This document shows positions 23,560-35,229 of a DNA stretch of 64,000 nt, piece by piece. Positions within the stretch are counted from its first letter, which is position 1, and each line of letters starts with the position of its first letter. The stretch is from Basidiobolus meristosporus CBS 931.73 (Eukaryota > Basidiobolomycota > Basidiobolomycetes > Basidiobolales > Basidiobolaceae), in NCBI GenBank assembly GCA_002104905.1, contig MCFE01000404.1:16931-80930 (forward strand). Direction: 5' to 3'. The translations under genes were made by a program, and so were the position numbers. The notes beneath the pieces were generated by a model. That model ran no database searches. It saw only the letters and a program-made list of their open reading frames with translations, and was not told where the DNA came from.

Positions 23560-24833
23560 TCAGTGCTTGGCATCAAGGCTTTGAATCCATTCATCGGCCA
23601 AGATATCCTCCATTGTGGCACGGAGGCTTGGGTTGGGCTCAAGCATCTTCTTCAAAATGGTAGCGGCCCCTGATGGGATCTTGTTGAAAAACCGGTCTAC
23701 TTTCCTATGCTCCAAATAGAGCTTGTAGGATTTGTCATTTGACAGGGCAACGTCCCAAGGGTGCCTCTTCAAGATCATTGAGATGTAAACGATCGCTGCT
23801 GACCAGATGTCAGATTTTCTGACATCATATGGCCTTCCGGTGAAAATCTCTGGTGCAATATATGGGTCGGAGCCACAAACGTCCTCAACGAGCTTGGGAT
23901 CATAGCCAAACGTTTTGAAAACCACTGCGCATCCAAAGTCGATGATTTTGGCATCACCGCTCCCATCCACACAGATGTTTTCCAATTTGAGATCACGATG
24001 GCCGAAACCTCGGCTATGGAGGTAGAACAGACCACGGAGAAGCTGAATGAAGTATTTCCCGGCTAATTCAGCCGAAATCTCCCCAGAGCTAACTATTCCG
24101 AAGAGATCCGACGGGTAATATGGCATCACCTGGTGGATTTCTCCGTCCTCAAGTATGACATCCTGAACATCAACAATATTCGGATGCTTGATGGAGGCGG
24201 CAAGAAATATCTCATTGCTGAGCCACTCGTAGTACCGAGTTTCACTCTCGCTTGAAAACCGTTTTCTAAAAGTTTTTACCGCGTACTTCTATGGTGAAAC
24301 GTTAGCGAGAGCGCGACAACGGGAACATCAACAAAAAACGTTACCTGGCCATTTGATTCCGAATTCGTGAGCTGCACATTTCCACCGTTCCCAGTGCCAA
24401 TCACCTTCTCAAATGGGCCATAGTTGTCTTTGAGCAACGGCCCGCGTCTCTTTTCCAAGGCCTCCACAAGAGGCAGTGCCTTTTTCTTTTGAGGGAAGAT
24501 GTTCTTTAACTGAGAGATAAATGCAAAGCGGCTTTTCCTGTTTGGTTTGGCAGGAGTAGGATTTATGTCGGTAAACACGAAACGACTGGGTACTTTGGCT
24601 ACGTCAATAGCAAATTCTTCGTGCTCAGAGTGATCACTTGAAGAAGAATGAATCGAGGAGCATGACGTTACGGTCGAGTAGTTGTCCAGCGACAGAGTGG
24701 ACGAGGGTTTTGACAACGGAAGAAATTTCGGAGAGGGTTCATGGGTTGGGAATTGAAACGGCTGAGAGAAAGTATATACAGCGTTGTCTAAACAGGGGAT
24801 CTCAACAATCTTGACGGGACTTCTGCTTGGCAT
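23560..24833 (-). CDS. Ser/Thr protein kinase, Hal4/Sat4-Npr1-like
   Basis: Two exons (24833-24345 and 24288-23560) give 405 aa. The first 135 residues are Ser/Pro-rich and disordered. The kinase domain then shows a glycine loop (GTGNGGNVQL), the lysine in KYAVKTF, HRDLKLENI with the catalytic Asp, IIDFGCA with the metal-binding Asp, and YIAPEIF. The activation loop contains GSDPYIAPE and the next block is KSDIWSAAIVYISMILKRHPW. Both are typical of the fungal-specific HAL group (Sat4/Hal4, Hal5, Npr1, Ptk2), which tunes plasma-membrane ion and nutrient transporters. All catalytic residues are present. The exact orthologue within the group cannot be fixed from motifs. Confidence 0.9.
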
Positions 24834-25760
24834 TTGGACAAGGAACTATACAAAACGAAATCAATGCCACCTAACGAAGAGTACGGCTCACCACCCGTTG
24901 AACAACAAATATGCCGATCCGCACAATGCTACGGTGATTATATATATTGGACCAAGTGACCTGCGGAAAAAAGGAATTGTAATGATTAGCAGTCAAACCG
25001 CTGAATCCATTACTAATTCCTTGATTACCCAGAAAAACCGGATTAACCTACGGCGAAAGATTGGCTGATAATACATGAATCAGCACTAATCATATCATCA
25101 TGGTAAACGGCAATGCCGAATTACACGAGCCAAGTAATGACATCGCTTAGCCATCAATCATCCGCCGCAGCAAGAAGAGCAGGCATTGAATATTTTCATC
25201 CAAAAACATGTGCTAACCAGGCGACTGTGGCTGAACGCCTTACATGAAAACCCAGAGAAAAATCACTGCAAGTATGACCAAGATCCCTACACTAGCCCAA
25301 ACCATGGCCTCGTAATACAGACATCATCATCATGATGATTGTGCATTCGGCAGATTTAAGGGGATCGGGAACTGAGTTGTTCCTTGCTTCCAAGAATGTT
25401 CCCAAGAAAAATCTGTAACACAACAAGCCCACCGGCAGATCCGCACGAAGTTCAACCAACCCCGCCGAAAGTTGGCGCCAAGGACCACTTTCGAATAAAT
25501 AAACACCCGTTGCGGAAAAATTAGCGCTTGGTGGCCACGAACGCCCTTGGTCTCCATCTGAAATCAACCTAACGTAAGCCTTCCAAGTGCCCCCAAACAG
25601 ATGCGCCGAATCTCATTTGGAACAAATTAGATGGATATTTATTGAGTTCTAATTACATTAAGGATGTACATTTACCAATTGTGGAGATGTGGATCACGGA
25701 AATGGTTAAATCAATGATCAGGATGTGATGAGTGACAAAATGAAGGCCAATGGGATCCGC
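24834..25760. other. No firm gene; possible small spliced membrane protein on the minus strand
   Basis: On the minus strand a reading from about 25311 to 25240 ends VWASVGILVILAVIFLWVFM followed by TAA, a good tail-anchor helix. A frame starting with Met at 25557, just after a CAG that could be a splice acceptor, may be an upstream exon. The two could not be joined with confident splice sites and no family was recognised, so no gene is called. Confidence 0.3.
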
Positions 25761-26408
25761 TTAATCGTAACCTTGAAGAAGATAGACAAGCTCTGGAGCC
25801 CACTTCTCCCAGCATTCCTCAGCGCAAAGATTGTCAGTGCTGTCCCGGAAGTTCTCGAGATCCTTCAAGTAATCCTGGCGAAGCTTGTTGAGAGTGGCCT
25901 TGTCAACATCTTTACCAAGGATCTTGGTGACTGCAGCCCAGATGAGTTGGTCGTATTTGCCATTCTCCTCGGATTCTCCCTTGATTTCCTTGATAACACC
26001 TTCACGGGTACGCTGCAAAACATCATCCAGATAGTAAATAATAGATCCTGGGGAGCCGCACACTTCGGAGCAGTAGTAGTTGGGGCATCCAGGTGTGTCG
26101 ACCTTGTAGCATCGTGCATGATATTTGCCGAAAATCCCATAATCCATGATGCCGTGCATCTTCTCCATCAGGGCCTGCTTGGATTTGAAGAAGGCGTTCT
26201 TGAGATTGGCTTCAAGAGCGATGTGAGTTCGGACTTCGTAGCCGAAGGTGGCTTTGACGTTGGTTTCGAAGTTGTCGAATAGCTCAGTGACTAAGGGAGT
26301 GTACTTCTCGATAAAGTCGCGGTCGGCTGCTTGGCGACATTCGTTTTCACAGGCGGATGCAACACCCAAAAGACCAGCAGCAAAAAGGAAAGATTTGAAG
26401 AATTTCAT
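25761..26408 (-). CDS. Secreted eight-cysteine protein, copy 1 of a three-member family
   Basis: The 215-aa product starts with a clean signal peptide (MKFFKSFLFAAGLLGVASA, then CENEC). Eight cysteines follow after the signal. One CxxxC pair opens the mature protein, a central cluster reads HARCYKVDTPGCPNYYCSEVC, and a second CxxxC pair (CAEECWEKW) lies near the end. The rest is predicted helical and charged. Copies at 36237 and 47599 share GIF-K-HARC and EVCGSPGSIIYYL-DVL-RTR. I do not recognise the family. A secreted helical protein with four disulfides is the safe description, and effector or cell-wall roles are guesses. It is a single exon, unlike most neighbours. Confidence 0.85.
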   Translation of the reverse strand: MKFFKSFLFAAGLLGVASACENECRQAADRDFIEKYTPLVTELFDNFETNVKATFGYEVRTHIALEANLKNAFFKSKQALMEKMHGIMDYGIFGKYHARCYKVDTPGCPNYYCSEVCGSPGSIIYYLDDVLQRTREGVIKEIKGESEENGKYDQLIWAAVTKILGKDVDKATLNKLRQDYLKDLENFRDSTDNLCAEECWEKWAPELVYLLQGYD

Positions 26409-28188
26409 TTGAATTCTGGCAAAGTATGTGTGCTAACCGAGGGGACAAACAGCGGGAGATTGGAAGAATGACGTGACTTCGGATGAGTGAGGTGGAGGGT
26501 GTTGACTAGGGTTTTATAGAAGAAGCAGGATCAGCCAAAACCTCGCTCGCTGATGCGGATTACTACTTTAGTCAGTCTATTCACCAGATACATTTCCCTT
26601 TTTACTCGTCAATCAAGCCCCATCTGTCACATCACACAACATATCATGGGTTCTATTAAAAGAGGGATGAGGGAAATAAATCATCGATATATTTATATTA
26701 CTCAACAACGACATCAAATGAGGGAGCAATATGGTCATTTTTCTCGTTTGGGGATATTCTTGTTGCTACATCCCATGCGGTTGATTGGACGCAGCGTGGT
26801 TTTTGGGGTGAAAAATAGGCATGCTCGTGATTGATGAATATTGATGTAATGAGCCATGGGCTGCTAAACAATTACCGCATGAATATATGTGGTTGAGAAG
26901 GCGGCTGAAGTCGCTCTAGGCTCATTCATTCGTCAATGACTAGTTGGCGGAATTGAACTATATCCAAGCATTAGGATTAATGTGAGTATATTGGAGATTG
27001 CATCAACACTATACTTAGATCTCCCCAATATAGGCTGGGAGGTTAATTAATAGCCAGCAAGAGTTAAAAATACTTGGTGGCATATTCTCTGTCGCACTGC
27101 CGCGGCTATTTTCCCCTCCGTGAGGTGTTTTGGCCAAGAGCTAGCCAAATGTACAGAGAAGCCACCTTGTTTATACACGCACCATGCTCTCGGGATGGAA
27201 TTTGGGGGGATGCAATCTAAAGCTCAATATGTCGAGCTGTACGAATCTTGTTTGTTAAGCTGTACTTGAAACCTCTTCGCCCTGGGTTGCTTGATTTGTA
27301 CGGAGTGTTATACTGTTCGAGTTGAACAAGATAAAACAAGGAACTCGCCACCTCAAAGCTTTCCAATATTGGTCAAAGGTAACATCAGCCGAATAGTATG
27401 TTGTTCTAGTCGCAAATAACTTGATTCCACCTGTGTTTTACTTGAGACCTCATTGACTGTGGTGACTCCTGGAATAGCTCTTTGCTGCATAGACTTCAAA
27501 CCTTTCGGGGAGCTGGGATGACGCTTGGATATAACTGATATGCACACCAAATAGCTCTATCATATCAACGCCCGAAAATACCGAAAAGGGAATAGAGCAC
27601 TGATAAATACACGGTTTCGTTATGTTTGACATTACTAAATGGCATTTAGCGGAAGACAGGCATAACGACCATTGTAATATGTAAACAATTAATCCAAATC
27701 CTTAAACCAGTTAGTTAAATTGCAAACCGTGATTCCATCAATGCAGATACTTGTGTATGAGAAGATTCCTCCCTATTGCACTTGTTGGATTGGATCGAGT
27801 GATTGCTAGATCTGTTTTCCGTGTTACGATATGCTCTAGTGGTGATAATCTCAGTAATGGTTTAAAAATAGCCCGCGTTGGCTCGAAGCGCAGCCAATTA
27901 CTGATCATGTCCAGAGTTGGTTGCGTGTGTTTAAAATAGCCGTGGTACAGAGGTTGGGTTGAAAATAGTACACGTACTCGTGTGTAAGCCGAGAAACACG
28001 ATCGAACCTATATTGGAAATAAATCAGAAAGAGGTTCAGAAAGCAGTACGCGATTTCCCATATTTGGCAATCGGATTGACTCTTGGCAGCTCGGACTAGA
28101 TTCCTCGGAATGGTATAAGTACAAAACGAATCCCGATCCCAAGAAATAAAGAGGTTAGAATTGGTCTCTGTTCAGCAACATTAGTTAA
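26409..28188. other. Long intergenic stretch, no gene seen
   Basis: This 1.8-kb AT-rich region has only short frames (up to 93 codons) without motifs. No tRNA, LTR ends or repeats were recognised. Confidence 0.5.
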
Positions 28189-28926
28189 ATGCCTTCTGAG
28201 ATAACCGTTCCGAAGCCCACTCTCAGCTTCAAGAAGGCTCCAAATACCTATCTAGCGGACATTATATCCCTTAGTCCCTACGATCTTGAGAAGGGTACAA
28301 AGCTTGATGTATTCAAATCACCTTTCAATTACGCCGACGCCCTTTTCTTCAACAAACCCACGCCCCTCATTCCCAAAGAGTCCAAAGCGTATAATTTGAA
28401 GCAATTATTCGCCAGCCTCAAAATATTCACTACTCCAGCAAGTGCAGTAGAGATAATCGAGGAAAAGCCTCCACTACTACCTGTTGCGGACTTAACCCAG
28501 GTAGATACCCCTCCGGACCTACCGGCGTTTACTGAGGAACGCCCGGCATATTTCCCCATCAAAACAATGTACCTGCTGAGTTTTGAAAAAATACGTAATT
28601 GTAAGGGACGACCCATTGTTGATATTCTCTTGATACACCAAACTATGTCTAGGCTTCAGCGTTCGGGTTTACTATACGAGGTCCATCCTGCCATCATTGA
28701 ACGTAGAATTATAGAAAAGGCCGCGTTTCTTCGAAAGTTGAACAAGGCTAGGTATCCGCAGATCATTTCTGCGCCTCTGAAGCAACAATACACACCGCCA
28801 CCACCCTACTTCCGGTTTGACAATGAAAGTAAAGATACAGGTGCAGAACGCAAATGTGACGACGAGCATGTCCCGTTAGCAGTAATTCAGAGTGAATTCC
28901 AGCATACCAAATCCAACCGCGACTAG
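28189..28926 (+). CDS. Hypothetical protein with PPxY motif
   Basis: This single open frame of 245 aa starts in good context after an AT-rich leader. It is proline-rich in the middle (VDTPPDLPAF), with a helical segment (MSRLQRSGLLYEVHPAIIE) and a PPPPYFRF stretch near residue 205 that fits a WW-domain ligand. There is no signal peptide or membrane helix. It is not similar to any family I recognise. The even codon pattern and the length argue for a real gene, probably encoding a cytosolic or nuclear lineage-specific protein. Confidence 0.6.
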   Translation: MPSEITVPKPTLSFKKAPNTYLADIISLSPYDLEKGTKLDVFKSPFNYADALFFNKPTPLIPKESKAYNLKQLFASLKIFTTPASAVEIIEEKPPLLPVADLTQVDTPPDLPAFTEERPAYFPIKTMYLLSFEKIRNCKGRPIVDILLIHQTMSRLQRSGLLYEVHPAIIERRIIEKAAFLRKLNKARYPQIISAPLKQQYTPPPPYFRFDNESKDTGAERKCDDEHVPLAVIQSEFQHTKSNRD

Positions 28927-29736
28927 AGCAGACGAAGGCCAGTTCATCACATACATTAATTTAATCTAAATTTGCATTTTTGTCTAGATATATACATCGC
29001 AAATACCCTTCAGATAAACCCATAGTATTGACGATCAGCATTGTACATATAATAAATCGTCATTCGTTGAGGTAAGCTAATTGCGTGTTCATATCCGTCA
29101 TGAAGGTCGCTGATCATTTGGCTTTTGACAAGTGTGTTCTTAGGAGGTGAGTTGGAAATGTTTGCAAGATTTCATCTTTTGCAGGTATGACGGAATCTTC
29201 AGCAGTCTTTGGTGAGATATGCAGAGGAATACATAACAACGACATTTAATAAAGTTACAGTTTTAGCAATGAAACCATTTTACCTTTGATAAGCCACCTG
29301 GACGATACTTATTATATCAAACCAAAAGCACCAAAAGCACCAAAACCACCCGTCAGTTCTACATTAGATGAGTCAGACCCTTTGCAAGGGGGATGACGCA
29401 ATAATGAGCAGATCGTGTAGAGCCCAAACATCGTATAAATATGGCCATGACGTTTAGGCCATTCCACTTGGTAGTCACTCGTTATGTAATGCGGCCGTTT
29501 TGGGGATGGAATGATGATCGACTGGACACTTTTGAAACAAAAATCCCAATCACCCAGTATTGGCTTGAGCTCAAATCGTCGATTTCCTCCTCTTGGTGGT
29601 GAGTGTGGTTCGTGTGTGATTAGATGATCTCATGGGACGCAAATATTACCTGGGTAAGTGTATGTGGGCCGTATGATCGTAAGTATAAATGCGCCAGATA
29701 GCGGCCCAGTGGAGCAAGAACTCACTCTTCTCTATC
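28927..29736. other. Intergenic, short direct repeats
   Basis: A small run of ACCAAAAGC-like direct repeats lies near 29321-29351. There is no gene, but the right end holds the TATA box of the next short gene. Confidence 0.5.
29684..29689 (+). promoter_or_regulatory. TATA box of the short Gln-rich gene
   Basis: TATAAA lies 53 bp before the ATG at 29737. It favours that ATG over any upstream in-frame codon. Confidence 0.5.
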
Positions 29737-29922
29737 ATGACCGAACAACAAGCACAGCCAACCTACGTCCAAAGCGGTTCCTTTCTCACCAATGGAACTC
29801 TCTTGCATAGTCAACCGACTATCAACGGACAGCCGTTAAACTCGAGCCAAGCCATGTATCATCAGCAAATGGCCCACCAATATCGAGTGTTGATCCAGCA
29901 GTTAACCGGTAGCTCCGCATAG
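29737..29922 (+). CDS. Short Gln/Ser/Asn-rich protein, hypothetical
   Basis: The product is 61 aa starting MTEQQAQPTYVQ, with 11 Gln and many Ser, Thr and Asn residues. It ends in a short amphipathic helix (QMAHQYRVLIQQLTG). A TATA box 53 bp upstream and possible poly(A) signals (ATAATAAATAA) near 30020 support a transcribed unit. There is no signal peptide or known domain. It may be a small regulatory or stress peptide. The call rests on the promoter and the non-random composition. Confidence 0.5.
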   Translation: MTEQQAQPTYVQSGSFLTNGTLLHSQPTINGQPLNSSQAMYHQQMAHQYRVLIQQLTGSSA

Positions 29923-30191
29923 CCATCGTTCCTTTAACCTGAAATGTACATAGTAGTGCGCATCCAAGGGCCGTTTTCTATCCCATTTCTCTAGAAAAAC
30001 CGCAATACTTGGCGCCAATATAATAAATAATGAGATGCTTACAACCAAGATTTATTAGGTCGGTAAAGACATTGGGTAGCCCAATCATTAATCAACAAAA
30101 CTATGGAGAGAGCTACGTACATATTATGGATGTATTACTTACATTAACATAGAAGTGAGATCAACGGATAGTAACGAGATTAGGCCTTGGT

Positions 30192-31432
30192 TCATTCGAT
30201 CAGATTTAGGTTTCTCTCGGTAGGGGCTCGTGTTTGCGCCATTGTACGGCTGGTGTCCACTAAATGATGTCACATCGTTAGGCTACCTCCATTCGTTCAA
30301 AAATAAACCTTCCGGCCACTTACAATGGAACTTTAGGCCCTGGCCGAAATTCACGTAGCATTGAACCGTCATGACAATGGTGGCGGCAATCATGATCAGC
30401 GATAATGCAGCTAGTTTAAAGATTAGTCGCCAGCAATAAGAGAATCAAGGTGGTTGTATCCAAGCGTACCAAAGAAGGTTAGGAAGATGATCACATTTTT
30501 GTATTGCGGCTCATGACGTCTTTGCTGCATTCTAATCAGCTTGAATATGAAATAGCCTGCTCCACAACACAGACCAAATAGGAATATCACGGTCATGATT
30601 CGATTTTCACGTCGAATACAGTAAATTGCCAGCACCAAGGTTACAATAATAATTGGCAATGAGGCTATAGTGATAGGGACTTCCGGGTCATTGGGGTTGG
30701 ATTGTACCAACACCAGTACCAAGAATTGGACACAAAATCCAAGAAAGAAAAAGATATCCAGCTTGATCAACGTGAGGAAGATTTGGTAAGAGCGATACCG
30801 AGCTAATACGGATTGGCAGTGTCAGTGCGGTGTTGGAGAAGCACAACAGTAGGCATCTTCAAATACCTGTCATCCGAACATCTGCACCAATTCGTTTGTA
30901 GATCTGCCAGCCGAATTCTCGATAGAGGCGGTAGCTCAGCCATATGTAAAAAAAGAAGCATGCAAGCATAGTAGCAGCGATTGCAATGGTGATGGTCTGG
31001 CATAATTGCATCGCCGATTTCTCCAGCTGCCCGCTCATTTGACTTAGTTGGTTGTACTGAATTAAAGAGTAGCAAAAGCAGGACAGGTTGAATAGCACAA
31101 AGGCGATTATCTGAATAGTGTTTTGGTACCGTAACTAGGATATTAGAAAGCGTCAGTTGTTGCCGTGAATGCCAACTCTCGACAGAGTACTCAAGTTCTA
31201 CTGCAGCTGTACTTTGAACAACACTTACGGCATCCCACACTAGTACTATTTGGAATACTTGCGAGCTGATAAATATGATAAAATAGACCAACAGCGAGGT
31301 GTACTTATTTTGGCCCTCATCCAGTTCATAGCTTTGATAATAGGTATATGCGATAAACGATTCCAGCGCTATGACAATAAGAGCTTCCAGTACGGATAAA
31401 ATTAACGTCGTGCGTGGATAATTGACGGCCAT
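30192..31432 (-). CDS. UPF0658 Golgi-type multispanning membrane protein
   Basis: Five exons (31432-31229, 31134-30867, 30802-30470, 30410-30324, 30259-30192) join in phase to give 319 aa. About seven hydrophobic helices are present: TLILSVLEALIVIALESF, VYFIIFISSQVFQIVLVWD, a third around LFNLSCFCYSLI, and four more. The block FGWQIYKRIGADVRM followed by RYRSYQIFLTLIKLDIFFF is the signature of the UPF0658 family, which includes fission yeast Golgi membrane proteins of unknown function. The C-terminal tail is short, hydrophilic and rich in Arg, Asn and Thr. Boundaries of the last exon are the least certain. Confidence 0.8.
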
Positions 31433-31949
31433 TTTCTGGGGAAGACAAAGGGTTAATTGCAACTCCCAGCCACAGCAGGGTTAGTGATAAAGTGGTACCT
31501 TCATGGCTTGACCTATAACTTCATAGCTTGCTGAAAGAAAGGTGCACGCGACAATAAACTAGAAATTTAGCCCACGCACAAAATAAGGAAACCCCCGAAA
31601 ATAACATTAGGAACGAAGCTCGCATGCTAAAACCTAGTATGAATCCGTCCATTGTACTGAGACATTTCCACGAGTTAGAAGTGAGCGATTGGTGTAACTT
31701 CCATTTGTATCATCTTTCTTACGCTACGGACAATAATTAATAATAAGCAGTCTATTAATCAATCAACCTGATTGGTACTGGTGCAATTACCGCGGTGTAA
31801 CAGTCGCGTAATGGGACCAGCAGATCGTGTTTAAATAAAGCAAGTTCACTGAGAATAACCGAGTTGCGGTGCATAAATAGGTTTCGAAGGAGTATTTGTA
31901 TTTTATAGAAGCAATACTATGTTGATTGAAACGACAAGAAACGAATATT
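31433..31949. other. Intergenic between two minus-strand genes
   Basis: AT-rich, with no coding signal. It holds the 3' end of RPL31 and the promoter of the UPF0658 gene. Confidence 0.5.
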
Positions 31950-32315
31950 CTAGTTATCCTCAACAACTTCGGTTTGGAGACCCTTGTAGGAGGTAACGGG
32001 AACAAAAGTGACATAGGTGTAGAGCTTCTCCTTGGCATCTTCGTCATCGTTACGTCTGCGGGCGAGGCGAACGCGAATGCGACGTTGAACGTTACGGATA
32101 CCATGGCTCCAAACTTGCTTGTTCACGGAAGGATCCAAGCGGACATCGACGGTACCCATTTGCTTGGAGGCGAAAGCCTTGATGGCCTTGACGGCAGTAG
32201 GAGCCTTCTTCTTGAAAGAACGATCATGGATGAGCTTGTGAAGGTGAATGGTGTACTCTCTGGTGACAACGTCGGAGAGAGTGGAACGCTTGGTACCCTT
32301 TTGTTCCTTGGCCAT
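31950..32315 (-). CDS. RPL31: 60S ribosomal protein L31 (eL31)
   Basis: This single exon encodes 121 aa, a normal L31 length. Conserved blocks are [21 protein letters not shown] in two parts, [31 protein letters not shown] and [16 protein letters not shown]. The protein sits at the polypeptide exit tunnel of the large subunit, where it helps dock chaperones and the signal recognition particle. Upstream DNA at 32559-32686 carries several TTAGGG-like strings, a feature linked to Tbf1 control of ribosomal protein genes in some fungi. There is no intron inside the coding part; a leader intron cannot be excluded. Confidence 0.96.
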   Translation of the reverse strand: MAKEQKGTKRSTLSDVVTREYTIHLHKLIHDRSFKKKAPTAVKAIKAFASKQMGTVDVRLDPSVNKQVWSHGIRNVQRRIRVRLARRRNDDEDAKEKLYTYVTFVPVTSYKGLQTEVVEDN

Positions 32316-32967
32316 TTTCTACAGTGATGGATGGAAGTTCGATGAGAATTGATGTTAGGTCAGAGGCAGTTATCGGTAACTACATACCAAGAATACAGTC
32401 GCTTGGTTGGGAAACAGCGAGAGAGAGAAAGAATGGCCTATTCGGTTGATCGCATTAATTGAGGTGATTCGAACTGAATGATCTCACCGAGAGCCAATGG
32501 GAGCCTGATAGATGCAACACCCCTTGATCATTGTTGAAAAAAAACCATTCAACATAACTTAGGGTTAGGCGAGGGCGAGGCTGAGGCTGAGGCGGAGGGC
32601 GAGATGCATCAAGTAGATCATCAGGAATGGTGGTCAATGGACATGATGGGATAGGGGGAGGTTAAGGGTTAGGGCTAGGGTTAGGGCTCGCCCGGCCAGA
32701 TCTGTTCAACAATCATTGTTTGAGTTTAAGCCTAGTTTGGGTTGATATGATGCTATCAAACTACATTGGTTGATAATAACATTATGACAGGAAGTAGATT
32801 CTCACATCGAGATGCAAACCTCTCTGCCTTCAATCTCAACCACAGAGGCTTCAATATAATAGAGCTCCATATCTATTCGCTCTTGAGAATAAGTCTGCTT
32901 TGCCATTGATCACTCCATGAAAGCTTGTAGATAACTTTATCTTTCCCTCTCCTTGTTCGTACCAACC
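32316..32967. promoter_or_regulatory. Divergent promoter with telomere-like TTAGGG boxes
   Basis: TTAGGGTTAGG lies at 32559-32569, followed by a purine-rich GAGGGCGAGGCTGAGG run. A second cluster (GGGTTAGGGCTAGGGTTAGG) lies at 32665-32686. They sit 245-370 bp upstream of RPL31. The strings are seen directly; the link to Tbf1-type regulation is inference from other fungi. Confidence 0.45.
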
Positions 32968-34629
32968 ATGAGCGCAAATCATCGACAGTTAAAGGAACAG
33001 TCTCCTGAGGATCTCGAGGAACAAAACATGTCCAATACCTCGAATTTTGTTGTGGACGACGACGAAGATGCACTCTTGTCCAAGTCTAGCTCGCCACGAG
33101 AATCACTCGAGGATCTAGATCCGTTGGCCATAAACCCATTCGAGGACCCTTCTCAGAGCCAAGCAAACGCAATGGCACCCGAGGTTGAGAAAACGGTGCC
33201 TGATTCGACCACTTCCCTGAATAATGAAACCCTCTTGAAGAAAGTCTGCCTCAACTTGTTCTACATTCTCACTTGGTAAGCTCCCGTCTATTTGCAACCT
33301 AGGATATAGTACCTTTGGGGACAATACCAACAATTTCACGCAGGTACATCTTTTCCACCGGGATTTCCTTATACAACAAATGGATGGTTGATAAAAGCCA
33401 CTTCAACTTCCCTTATCCGTTGTTTATCACGTCGATGCACCAAGTGATGCAATTTATCTGCTCCGGCCTATGCCTGTTGATATTTCCTTCTTTGAGGCCC
33501 ACTTGCCATCCCTCCAAGAAAGACTACGGGTATGTATGAGTGTGTATAGGATGTAGAACTCGTCGCTTATCCATGTTCATTATGTCAACAGTACCAAAAT
33601 TGTTCCCTGCGGAGTAGCCACTGGATTGGATATCGGTTTATCCAACTCCAGCCTTAAAACGATCACCCTATCTTTTTACAGTACGTACTTCCCCCGTCAA
33701 GTTGAGCTTGTCCATCGCTAAACTTGCATTGCCATATTGCAGCCATGTGTAAATCATCGTCCCTGGCGTTTGTGTTGATGTTTGCGTTCCTGTTCAGACT
33801 GGAGAAGCCCACCGTGAAATTGATTGGGATCATTCTCATCATTTCGATTGGCGTTCTACTGATGGTTGTGTCTGAAACCTCTTTCGTGCTTGTGGGGTTG
33901 GTATCATTGCAGTAGGCACGAGGGTTCATTGATTGTGACTCAACATTCCTTTTTAGATTTATCCAAGTCATGACCGCCGCGCTTCTTGGCGGTCTTCGTT
34001 GGTCTCTGACCCAAATCCTACTGAAAAAAGAATCGATGGGACTTCACAATCCCATGGCAACCATCTTCTTCTTGGCTCCTATCATGTGGGGATCTCTCCT
34101 AATCTGCGCCATAGCCATCGAGGGCCTCGGCGACATGCTGCACTCGCCGTTCTTCGCCAACTTCGCCACCGCATGCCACACGATGCTGTACATTCTGTTC
34201 GGCGGATTGATGGCGTTCCTAATGGTTTCCGCCGAATTCATGTTGATCTCGCGTACATCTGTTGTGACTCTCTCGGTAGCAGGCATTTTCAAGGTACCCT
34301 CCCAAACCATCACGCGCCCAGCCTTTCATACTCTCACACATGGTGCGCTTTCTTAGGAAGTGGTGACTATTTTCGTCTCCATTGCTACCTTTGGCGATAC
34401 GGTTACTTGGATCAACATAGTTGGCCTATGCATCACCCTGTTCGGCATTGGGCTGTACAATTGGCTGAAGATCCATCAAATGAAACGCAAAAACATGGAA
34501 ACCGGTTATACCAAAATCAACCAGGTGAGCATGGGCGAAGACGGGGTGTTCATGGCCAATGTAGTCAATGCTACGGCCGAGTGGGACGAAGAAACGCTGG
34601 AGATGACAAGGACCCGGTGGAATCTCTAG
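32968..34629 (+). CDS. Nucleotide-sugar/triose-phosphate-type transporter (SLC35C2-like)
   Basis: Six exons (32968-33275, 33344-33529, 33592-33680, 33743-33896, 33957-34293, 34357-34629) join in phase to give 448 aa. An acidic, disordered N-terminus of about 95 residues precedes roughly ten membrane helices of the drug/metabolite transporter superfamily. Hallmarks are YIFSTGISLYNKWM, TGLDIGLSNSSLKTITLSFY and GLRWSLTQILLKK, which match the TPT/DUF250 clade including human SLC35C2 and fission-yeast relatives of the Golgi and ER. The C-terminal tail (about 60 residues) is cytosolic. The substrate is probably a nucleotide sugar, but this cannot be decided from sequence. Confidence 0.9.
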
Positions 34630-35229
34630 TGCCTCCCATCCCTCGCCCACTCTTTTGCCCGATCACCTGCTCCCAGGAATGGATGGGATGGAAAGCCTGA
34701 CACGACCCACTTTTCACTCCACAAATACTAACAGTGTTCCAGCTCTTCCAAACTCTTCTAGTCCATGTACAATACCCATTCTTTACTCGTCTGCTTCCTC
34801 TCCATGTTGACAGACACGAATTGTTGGCCATTAAACTTCATACGAAAGATATCAAAGAGCACTGCTGCGATGTTTTATTTTGGCCGGTGTCGTCGAGGGA
34901 GGGGTGGGTTATATCTGGAAATCGGGGAAGTTGATTGGCACAGGTTGTTTACTGTTTTGAAAACAACCTAGTCTATTTTAGTTGAGTGATTATTTACATG
35001 AAATCATATGGTGGTAATGGGTGGGGAAGTTGACAGGAGAGAGTCTGGTCAAAACAATGAAAAAAACCATGGCTTTGGCGGGATGTTCAAGGGTGATATC
35101 CTGCTAATGGCCCGGGAAATGTTGGGATTTTTATCGATCAAAAAGTGGTCCACTTTAAATTCAGCTGCTCCGGTTCACTCGAACCCATCAAGCCTTTCTC
35201 TCTCTCACCTCGATTGACATATATCCCCG
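34630..35229. other. Intergenic, no gene seen
   Basis: This is the 3' region of the transporter and promoter of the E2 gene. A CT-rich stretch (TCTCTCTCAC) lies just before the E2 start. Confidence 0.5.
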
